Positions 1 through 5,786 of a DNA stretch of 10,201 nucleotides are shown here, piece by piece (the first letter of the stretch is position 1; each line of letters begins with the position of its first letter). This DNA is from Acidobacteriota bacterium (GTDB lineage Bacteria; Acidobacteriota; Blastocatellia; Pyrinomonadales; Pyrinomonadaceae). Under the pieces are notes generated by a model. It did no database searches and was not told where the DNA came from. It saw only the letters and a program-made list of their open reading frames with translations. The DNA lies in the NCBI GenBank assembly GCA_024640445.1, contig JAHEEZ010000118.1, positions 1 through 10,201 of the forward strand. Reading direction: 5' to 3'. A program made the position numbers and the translations under genes.

Positions 1-968
1 GTGAATTGCGCTTCGTTGTCTGTCGCAACGGTTCGCAAACGGGCATAGCCTCCGAAACTTTTTCGCTCGAATCCCTTTGAGGATGCCGTCTCATCAACGG
101 GCCAGGCGTGTCCCAGATGCATTCTCATTTTCCCGTATGAATCAACAAACGCCGCGGACGGAAACTCAAGGCGAAGCTTTTCGGTCAGCAAAGGCAGATT
201 TTCTGACGCAAGCATTTTCTTTGAGGAGCCGAGACAGGAGAAATCAAACCCATTCTCTCTGATCCTGAATCCTGACGGATCGCCTTCGACATAGACGTCG
301 AGCACCCTTTCGTCGGTACCGATCTCGGCGGAATCGAGCACGCGGTTGTCACCACCCCTGACGCGCTTCTCCGACGAAGAAACCTCTCGCCTGACGATGG
401 TGCCGGTCACGATCAGCTCCACCGCGGACGGTGGCGGACTACCGTCTGCGGGATTGAAAAGCAAGGGTAGAATCGCGCCACGCACGAACTCGATTCCCCG
501 AAGCCTCTTCGGCGGCGAGTTAAAAGCGAGTTCGCCGTCACCGATCACGAGGATCCCCAATCCCGCGGCCCCCAGCTTTTCAGCGACAACGGTTGCTTCA
601 TTCTCTTTGGCCGCACGTCCAAGCGGAATCGGATGTGGGCTTCGGAGCAGTTCCAGGGTTTCGTCCCGATCAAGCCTGAGCATTTCCGCAACAAGGGCCG
701 ACGCAGAGTGATCTGCCTTATCCTCTGTCGGAACGAAAATCAAATTGAATCCGGGTTCGTAGTCTTCGATCTTACGGAGAACCGGCCTCAATTCCCTTCT
801 TTGATCATCGTCCAGTTCCAGGTCAATGCCACAGTAGATGCACGATGTCCGCGTAAGCGGATTCATACGGGAGCAAGAGGAACAAGTGATCAGATTTGCC
901 TTATCTCCAGTTCCCGAATCTGTGCCTTCTGTGTCATTTATCCGTTTCTCTTCAGTGTCGCCCGTCAC
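1..968 (-). CDS. Zinc-ribbon domain protein of unknown function, C-terminus cut by left edge
   Basis: An uninterrupted minus-strand frame of 322 codons runs from a GTG at 968 to the window edge. The start is chosen because AGGGGAGGA lies 8 nt upstream, a near-ideal Shine-Dalgarno sequence, and the only other in-frame start before the upstream stop is a TTG without one. Residues 1-25 are polar and probably disordered. Cysteines 29, 32, 43 and 46 form a C-x2-C-x10-C-x2-C zinc ribbon. Around residues 75-130 a helix, a proline-containing turn, a second helix and the strand GLGILVIGDGEL loosely recall the C-terminal fold of ribosomal protein L7/L12; this is only a resemblance. The rest is a mixed alpha/beta region without motifs I recognise. 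There is no signal peptide or membrane segment, so it is probably cytoplasmic. It is divergently oriented to the NYN gene. That it is a real gene is well supported; its function is unknown. Confidence 0.8.
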   Translation of the reverse strand, partial: MTGDTEEKRINDTEGTDSGTGDKANLITCSSCSRMNPLTRTSCIYCGIDLELDDDQRRELRPVLRKIEDYEPGFNLIFVPTEDKADHSASALVAEMLRLDRDETLELLRSPHPIPLGRAAKENEATVVAEKLGAAGLGILVIGDGELAFNSPPKRLRGIEFVRGAILPLLFNPADGSPPPSAVELIVTGTIVRREVSSSEKRVRGGDNRVLDSAEIGTDERVLDVYVEGDPSGFRIRENGFDFSCLGSSKKMLASENLPLLTEKLRLEFPSAAFVDSYGKMRMHLGHAWPVDETASSKGFERKSFGGYARLRTVATDNEAQF

Positions 969-1104
969 CCGCGAAATCCTCCCCTGAATGAATAAACTGC
1001 CACCATGTTGCAAGCCCCCTGCTGCCGACCAGTCCGCGAATTCTCCTTGACCTCATTGTGTCGAGGGGGCACACTAATGAATGCGTTGTACGGCGGACTG
1101 ATAA

Positions 1105-1132
1105 TTGACTCGATATTGATTGACAGAATTAT
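1105..1132 (+). promoter_or_regulatory. Candidate sigma-70-type promoter for the NYN gene
   Basis: TTGACT (1105-1110) matches the -35 consensus at five of six positions. A 16-bp spacer leads to AATTAT (1127-1132), which matches TATAAT at four of six. A perfect TTGACA also lies at 1120-1125 but has no good -10 at normal spacing. The resulting leader would be about 130 nt. Sequence matching only. Confidence 0.4.
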
Positions 1133-1239
1133 TTTGCACCTTTTTGAAGAAGTATTTTAGGCTTTCGGCACGGATATTTTAAGACCATTTAGCAAACTCA
1201 GATAATTTTCTGTCAGCGGTCAAACTCGGTCCGGCTTTA

Positions 1240-1254
1240 ATGCAATTCGATTAA
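1240..1254 (+). other. Four-codon mini-ORF (M-Q-F-D-stop) just before the NYN start
   Basis: ATG CAA TTC GAT TAA ends immediately before the Shine-Dalgarno of the NYN gene. The NYN protein also begins M-Q-F-D, with each of the three following codons different but synonymous. It has no obvious Shine-Dalgarno of its own. It could be a leader peptide coupled to the gene, a remnant of a duplicated start region, or chance. Confidence 0.2.
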
Positions 1255-1271
1255 AGTAAGGAATAGTTGAA

Positions 1272-2036
1272 ATGCAGTTTGACTCTAACACAAGTTCCAC
1301 CTGGCAGTTCGGTCACAGGGGGCGCGTAGCGGTGTTCATCGACGGGAACAATCTGTTCCACGCCGCGAGGTTCCATAACCTGGACATTGACTATAACAAG
1401 CTTCTCCGCGTCCTCCTTGGCGACGGAAGGCTTCTTCGCGCCTTCTTTTACACCGGCGTCGATGTTGGTGCCGAGCGCCAGCAGGGATTCCTTCTGTGGA
1501 TGAGGCGCAATGGCTTTCGTGTCGTGCAGAAAGAGCTCAAGACCTTCTTTGACGGAACCCGAAAAGCGAATCTGGACGTTGAGATCGCGGTTGACATGCT
1601 GAGTCTGGCGGGTAGTTATGACACAGCCGTCCTGGTTTCCGGAGACGAAGACTTCGTGTATGCGGTCAACGCGGTCGCTTACAAAGGCTGCCGCGTCGAA
1701 GTAGCAGGGTTCCGTTCAAATACTGCCCCCCATTTGATTGACGTTGCGGACTTTTTTATCGACCTTGGGGAGATCGCCGACATGGTTAGCAAAGACGCCT
1801 CTCAGGATGAGGAATACGATATTCCGGCATTCGTTCCACCGGATGAGGGACAGTCGCGTGCCGAAACGACACAGAGGAATCGGTTGAAGCAATACACCGG
1901 AGAACCGCAGCGACCCGCCCGAGAACAGGATCGCAGCGCCGTAAAACCAACCAATGGAACGAATTACGGGGCATCTACTGAAAATGAGACAGCGGAGGAT
2001 AACTCAGATCTGGTCCGAGTTACCGATGATCGTTAG
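1272..2036 (+). CDS. NYN-domain (LabA/DUF88, PIN-like) protein
   Basis: The 254-residue protein has an N-terminal NYN domain at about residues 18-168. The marks are VFIDGNNLF with Asp24 at the end of the first strand, LDVEIAVDML with Asp102, Glu104 and Asp108, and VSGDEDF with Asp125 and Asp127, followed by the hydrophobic ADFFIDL strand. These acidic residues are where PIN/NYN-fold nucleases bind metal, so an RNase is plausible, though some LabA-type members have only regulatory roles reported. Residues 170-254 are acidic, Gln/Arg-rich and probably disordered. The start has TAAGGA (1257-1262) 9 nt upstream. It is a single-gene unit: a terminator follows 22 nt after the stop. It has no signal peptide or membrane segment and is probably cytoplasmic. 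The substrate is unknown. Confidence 0.88.
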   Translation: MQFDSNTSSTWQFGHRGRVAVFIDGNNLFHAARFHNLDIDYNKLLRVLLGDGRLLRAFFYTGVDVGAERQQGFLLWMRRNGFRVVQKELKTFFDGTRKANLDVEIAVDMLSLAGSYDTAVLVSGDEDFVYAVNAVAYKGCRVEVAGFRSNTAPHLIDVADFFIDLGEIADMVSKDASQDEEYDIPAFVPPDEGQSRAETTQRNRLKQYTGEPQRPAREQDRSAVKPTNGTNYGASTENETAEDNSDLVRVTDDR

Positions 2037-2058
2037 TTTTTTCTTTGAATGACCATAG

Positions 2059-2089
2059 AGCCGGCAGCGAAACCGTTGCCGGCTTTTTT
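2059..2089 (+). terminator. Rho-independent terminator of the NYN gene
   Basis: A perfect 8-bp stem (AGCCGGCA at 2059-2066 with TGCCGGCT at 2077-2084) and a 10-nt loop are followed by a run of six T. It lies 22 nt after the NYN stop codon. Confidence 0.9.
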
Positions 2090-2417
2090 GTTTTCCCTGC
2101 CAGACGATCGTAGCAAAAGACCAAAGATCCTTTCGTAAAACAATGACTAATCTGTTCGTTTGCATCAGTTTACTATTGACGGGTTAAAGTAAGTTCTGAT
2201 ACCATCCCCTTAGTTTTTTCATTTCAAGGGATCGCTCAGGTCCTGATCCGACATTTTCAGCAAAAAATTCGCCAGTCAGCTTTATGCGAAGCAGCGCTTA
2301 TCGGCATATAAGTTTGCACGTCAGAGTGGTAGGCGTTCGCATGCCTGAAGCCAAGCCGGCGCACTCCAATTCAATTCCAAGAGCAACAATCCAACCTTAG
2401 TAAGAGGAAATCAGTTA
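2090..2417. other. Intergenic region before the RDD gene
   Basis: These 328 bp hold no convincing gene. They contain a promoter-like pair near 2176-2203, an imperfect stem (ATCCCCTT near 2204 with AAGGGAT near 2226), and then more than 200 bp of sequence before the RDD start. A 38-codon frame at 2284-2400 lacks a ribosome-binding site and was not called. No riboswitch or RNA gene is recognisable. Confidence 0.6.
2176..2203 (+). promoter_or_regulatory. Candidate promoter for the RDD gene
   Basis: TTGACG (2176-2181) matches the -35 consensus at five of six positions. GATACC (2198-2203) follows after 16 bp and matches TATAAT at only three. If used, it gives an unusually long leader of about 205 nt before the ATG at 2418. 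Confidence 0.35.
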
Positions 2418-3701
2418 ATGCAGAAAGCCAACCCGATAAAACTGAAGCCGACTCCCAAGCCTTTCAGCGGCAATCCAAACAGGAAACCCTCCATTACCGA
2501 ACAGATCTCGTCCAAAATGACGAGTCCGACGTTGGTTGAATTTCGCAGACAGAACGCTCAGGTGCCGGAGTGGCGGCTACAGCTACAGAATGCTGTTCAG
2601 CAACGCCAAAAGAATGACAGCCAGCACGCCCACGTGGAAAGGCCGGTTGGGGTGGATGCTCCGTCATTCGAATCTAATACGGTGCCGATACCTAAACCCG
2701 ATGTCGAGGCCAAGGGAGTAAAGAGCAACATCGACAACAAGTATTTGAGCAACGCTCTTAAACGGATCGAATCTTCGCGAAACCGTTACCTGGTCGTCGA
2801 ACCGGAAACGCCGAAATCGGCGTTCGAGGATAAGTCGGAGAAGAAAGACTATCCGTTCTCCATCGCGGCTCGAACGGAAAATCCCAGTCCTGAGAAGACG
2901 GAAGCTACCGAGACGGCGCAGGCGCCGCAGATCAAACCAAAACTCGTTTCGGGCAGGCACAAAGCGAAACTGATCAAGGACCTCTACGACACGAGCGAAC
3001 TTGATCCTGATTTCTCGCCTGCGAAACTCTCTTCCAGCTTTTCAAACGGGCCTGCGGTCAAATCAGAAGCTGAGGCGCCTCCGCAGAAGTTGCCGGAACC
3101 CGATGTGAAGGAACAAGCAGTCGTGACCAAGGTTCCGGAACGCCCAGAGCCTTCCCGCGAAGAATCGAAGTTGGAAACAAAGGTCCCACTGAAACCGGAG
3201 CCGAAGATAGAAGAGCCGGTCGCGGATACCCTGCCGGCGGCCATTGAAGAATTTGAAGAGTCGCAAACTGCCGTGACGATCGACGAGTTCGATGATTACG
3301 CTCCGTTCAGCCTCAGGTTCAACGCCGGCTTTTTCGATTTTCTGATCGGCTCGTTTTTGAGCTTCATCCTCTTGATCCCTTTTATTGCCGCGGGGGGAAA
3401 CTGGTTCACATTGACGGGATTCCTGGCCTTCGCTGCGACCTGCTCGATCGTGATGTTCATCTATCTGACAGCGAGCATCGGTTTCGCCGGCAAGTCTTTC
3501 GGCATGCATCTCTTTTCTCTTGAGGTGATCGACTTCGGGGGCGAGACATATCCCAGTTTGCACCAGTCCGCGGTCAGCTCGATCGTGTATCTGATGTCGA
3601 CGGCCTGCCTTGGACTGGGATTCGTCACCTCGCTTTTCGACGAAGACCGTAGAGCGGCACATGATCTACTCTCCGGAACACTGGTCGTACGGGAACTCTA
3701 A
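2418..3701 (+). CDS. RDD-family membrane protein with long disordered N-terminal region
   Basis: The 427-residue protein has two parts. Residues 1-290 are rich in Lys, Glu, Pro and Ser, without predicted structure, and include two tandem 17-residue units starting TKVPERPEP (237) and TKVPLKPEP (254). Residues 292-425 are an RDD domain. Its hallmarks are Arg300 and Asp307 at the first membrane segment (about 304-325), a second segment (about 331-355), the GKSFGMHLFSLEVID motif, a third segment (about 385-405), and DEDRRAAHDLLSGT at 408-421. RDD proteins are integral membrane proteins; some members are linked to ion transport, but for this type the role is unknown. The long N-terminus probably lies in the cytoplasm and may recruit partners. 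The start has an AAGAGGA-type Shine-Dalgarno at 2402-2408, about 9 nt upstream. I see no terminator after it, so readthrough into the next gene is possible. Confidence 0.87.
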   Translation: MQKANPIKLKPTPKPFSGNPNRKPSITEQISSKMTSPTLVEFRRQNAQVPEWRLQLQNAVQQRQKNDSQHAHVERPVGVDAPSFESNTVPIPKPDVEAKGVKSNIDNKYLSNALKRIESSRNRYLVVEPETPKSAFEDKSEKKDYPFSIAARTENPSPEKTEATETAQAPQIKPKLVSGRHKAKLIKDLYDTSELDPDFSPAKLSSSFSNGPAVKSEAEAPPQKLPEPDVKEQAVVTKVPERPEPSREESKLETKVPLKPEPKIEEPVADTLPAAIEEFEESQTAVTIDEFDDYAPFSLRFNAGFFDFLIGSFLSFILLIPFIAAGGNWFTLTGFLAFAATCSIVMFIYLTASIGFAGKSFGMHLFSLEVIDFGGETYPSLHQSAVSSIVYLMSTACLGLGFVTSLFDEDRRAAHDLLSGTLVVREL

Positions 3702-3713
3702 CCCGGCTTCGTC

Positions 3714-3719
3714 TATAAT
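3714..3719 (+). promoter_or_regulatory. Candidate -10 element for the RqcH-type gene
   Basis: A perfect TATAAT lies in the 66-bp gap between the RDD stop and the ATG at 3768. No good -35 stands 16-18 bp upstream. If used, transcription would begin near 3726, just after the upstream TTG start at 3723, which favours the ATG at 3768. A GC-rich palindrome (GCGGC-CCG-GCCGC, 3729-3741) would lie at the 5' end of that mRNA. Confidence 0.35.
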
Positions 3720-3767
3720 GGTTTGTTCGCGGCCCGGCCGCACAAGGTAGCGCGAGGCCGACCGCCA

Positions 3768-5210
3768 ATGAACGAACAAACTGTAAGAGAAGTGGCGGAA
3801 GAACTTTCCCGCGTTCTTCCCGGTCAAAGGTTCGGACGCATCTTCTCGCTCTCAAAACTCAAGTTTGCAATAGATATGCGGCTGCGTGACGGCCGCTTTC
3901 TTTTTGTCAGTTTAGAGCCTCAATCCCCCAGGATATATCTCATCCGGCGCGGCCTTCGCGAACTGGAGAAGGCGTCCCGCTTCGATCCGCCGTTCGCGGC
4001 AGTCCTAAGGAAATACCTTGCCAACACCGAGGTAGCTTCGACACGAAAACCCGAAGGTGAACGTGCCGTGCTTATCGATCTGAGGGGAGTATCGGAACTG
4101 GAAGGCGCCGTGGCCTACACTCTAGCGGTCCAGCTGACCGGGCGATCTTCAAATCTATTCCTTCTGAACGGCGCCGGCCGGATCATGGATTCGCTGAAAG
4201 AGGGAAAGGGGCCCGGCCAGGAAACAGCCGACATCTACCAGCTTCCTTCCACTAGTCCGGACCAGCGACGCGGAGGCGAACCCTTCGACAAGGCCGGCAA
4301 AGATTCGGTGTCCGAAGCGCTTGATGAGTTCTACCTTGCCAAAGACGAAGAAGCGCGACGGCTTTCAGCATTCCGCTCTGCAGAATCCGCACTCCGCGGG
4401 GAACTCAAAAAGAAGGAGCGGCTCAGAAAAGCGCTTGAGAAAGATCGTGAGGATCACGGTGACGAAGAGCAATGGAAGCGTTTCGGCGAACTTCTGCTCG
4501 CAAACACCTCCAATGCAAAGCGTGTGGATGAAGGTTTCAGTGTTGCCGACTATTACTCGGACGGCGCCCCAGAGATCGTCATACCCTCAGACCCCAGACA
4601 TACCGTCGCCGAGTCCGCGGAGTTCTATTTCAAGAGATACGCGAAAGCACGGAACGCGCGCACTGCCATCGCCGAGAGACTGATCGCGGTGAGCGATGAG
4701 ATCGACGGGATCGAGAGACAGATCGAGAGACTCAAAGATGCCTTCGGATCGGGAGACGATGACGCCTTCGAGGAGGCCGCGCCGCCGGAATCGCAGAACA
4801 AACAAAAGCCGGGCAGGTCCAGGGGAAGAGACGAGCAGACGGGTGTCCGAAAATTCATTTCAAGGGACGGGTTTGAGATCCTGGTCGGAAAACGATCGAA
4901 GGACAATGACCACCTGACATTCAGAATCGCGCGTTCGCTCGACACGTGGATGCACGCGGCGGATTACCCTGGTTCGCACGTCGTCATCCGCAACCCCCAA
5001 CGAAAAGAAGTTCCGCATTCGACACTTGTCGACGCGGCACAGATCGCGGCTTTCTACAGTAAGGCAAAAGGCGAATCAAAAGCCGCCGTTCATTACACTT
5101 TGCGAAAATTCGTACACAAGCCAAAAGGCGCGAAACCGGGTCTTGTAAGCCTTGCGGATTTCAAGACAATTCTGGTCGAGCCGGGAATTCCACCGGGATC
5201 CGGCGGCTAG
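3768..5210 (+). CDS. rqcH: NFACT-family ribosome quality-control protein (RqcH/Rqc2/FbpA-like)
   Basis: The family binds peptidyl-tRNA-obstructed 50S subunits and, in characterised bacteria, directs C-terminal alanine tailing of stalled chains. Counting from the ATG at 3768 (480 residues), residues 1-165 form the NFACT-N domain, with the LTGRSSNLFLL strand-turn and the PFAAVLRKYL helix. The Asp-Arg pair needed for tRNA recruitment in Bacillus RqcH corresponds here to Glu98-Arg99. Residues about 195-340 are charged helices, probably the coiled-coil arms. Residues about 355-475 are the NFACT-R domain, with the FEILVGKRSKDNDHLTF and TWMHAADYPGSHVVIRN motifs. At 480 residues it is shorter than typical RqcH proteins of about 560-580. 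A TTG at 3723 would add 15 residues unlike any NFACT start. GAGG at 3754-3757 is a modest ribosome-binding site for the ATG. The stop overlaps the convergent TlpA-like gene by 4 bp. The older name is fibronectin-binding protein A. Confidence 0.9.
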   Translation: MNEQTVREVAEELSRVLPGQRFGRIFSLSKLKFAIDMRLRDGRFLFVSLEPQSPRIYLIRRGLRELEKASRFDPPFAAVLRKYLANTEVASTRKPEGERAVLIDLRGVSELEGAVAYTLAVQLTGRSSNLFLLNGAGRIMDSLKEGKGPGQETADIYQLPSTSPDQRRGGEPFDKAGKDSVSEALDEFYLAKDEEARRLSAFRSAESALRGELKKKERLRKALEKDREDHGDEEQWKRFGELLLANTSNAKRVDEGFSVADYYSDGAPEIVIPSDPRHTVAESAEFYFKRYAKARNARTAIAERLIAVSDEIDGIERQIERLKDAFGSGDDDAFEEAAPPESQNKQKPGRSRGRDEQTGVRKFISRDGFEILVGKRSKDNDHLTFRIARSLDTWMHAADYPGSHVVIRNPQRKEVPHSTLVDAAQIAAFYSKAKGESKAAVHYTLRKFVHKPKGAKPGLVSLADFKTILVEPGIPPGSGG

Positions 5211-5779
5211 TCCGTCTTCTCTTCCACGACCTTCGTCACAGTCTTCTTCATCTTCTCGATCACGTCGCCGCCAACCCCAAAGAAGACTCCCGTTAGCTCG
5301 CCCCTCCGATTGATCAAAAATGACTGCGGAATACCCTGTGATCCCGAGATATTGAAGAACTCCATGACCAGTTCACGTTCCGCCCACCCGAGCTGATAGT
5401 TTAGTCCCATCTTCTGTGAGAAGGGCTTGATGTCTTCAACCGGTTCCGGATCGACGTCCAGCCCGATCACCTCAAATCCCTTGTCCCTGTACTTGTCCTG
5501 GAGCTTAACAAGCTCCGGCATCTCAAAACGGCACGGACCGCACCAGGTCGCCCACAGATTGACGAGAACTACCTTCCCCTTCTTGTCTGCGATTTTGATC
5601 ATCGTCCCGTCGATCATCTCTATGTCTGCGTTTCGAATGGCTTCAGGCGCCGGCGGGTAAGCCGATTTCGAGTCTTCAAGGGCAACCTTATCGGAACCCG
5701 AGCCGCCGCACGAGACATATGGGGCCAGCAGAAGCGCCGTCACGAGCGCAAATAAAACGAATCTCATTCTGTTTGTCAT
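5207..5779 (-). CDS. TlpA/ResA-like thioredoxin-fold protein, exported (possible lipoprotein)
   Basis: The 190-residue protein starts with a positively charged end and a hydrophobic segment (about residues 7-20), a signal peptide. Cys24 follows YVS; the lipobox is weak because position -3 is Tyr, so lipidation is uncertain. The thioredoxin domain shows the LVNLWATWCGPC active site with Cys80 and Cys83, the FEVIGLDVD strand, and the GIPQSFLI cis-proline loop with Pro151. The family reduces or exchanges disulfides outside the cytoplasm, commonly in cytochrome c maturation or envelope protein folding; the actual partner is unknown. The ATG at 5779 lies 7 nt after the exporter stop at 5787. A TTG at 5794 would overlap the exporter's last codons and add MFDEI, so translational coupling is likely either way. 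No strong Shine-Dalgarno precedes the ATG. It is the last gene of the two-gene unit and ends head-on against rqcH. Confidence 0.88.
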   Translation of the reverse strand: MTNRMRFVLFALVTALLLAPYVSCGGSGSDKVALEDSKSAYPPAPEAIRNADIEMIDGTMIKIADKKGKVVLVNLWATWCGPCRFEMPELVKLQDKYRDKGFEVIGLDVDPEPVEDIKPFSQKMGLNYQLGWAERELVMEFFNISGSQGIPQSFLINRRGELTGVFFGVGGDVIEKMKKTVTKVVEEKTD

Positions 5780-5786
5780 AATTTCG

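Larger units (their letters stand above)
969..1271. other. Divergent intergenic region
   Basis: This 303-bp stretch separates two divergent genes. It becomes AT-rich from about 1100 to 1271 and is likely to hold the promoters of both. The visible contents are a promoter-like pair facing right, two interleaved inverted repeats at 1014-1100, and a four-codon mini-ORF at 1240-1254. I see no RNA gene, and no clear promoter for the leftward gene. Confidence 0.7.

Noticed and set aside
346..995. Two overlapping plus-strand open frames of about 120 codons
   Set aside because: Both lie antisense to the well-supported zinc-ribbon gene, have low-complexity Ser/Arg composition, and lack ribosome-binding sites.
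1120..1158. TTGACA at 1120 paired with TATTTT at 1153 as a promoter
   Set aside because: The 27-bp spacing is far outside the usual 16-18 bp; the pair beginning at 1105 is better.
2284..2400. A 38-codon frame in the leader of the RDD gene
   Set aside because: It has no Shine-Dalgarno, no recognisable peptide features and Arg/His-rich content typical of chance frames, although it ends close to the next start.
3063..3662. A 199-codon minus-strand frame inside the RDD gene
   Set aside because: The Arg-rich translation without motifs is the shadow of the RDD coding frame, whose domain is unmistakable.
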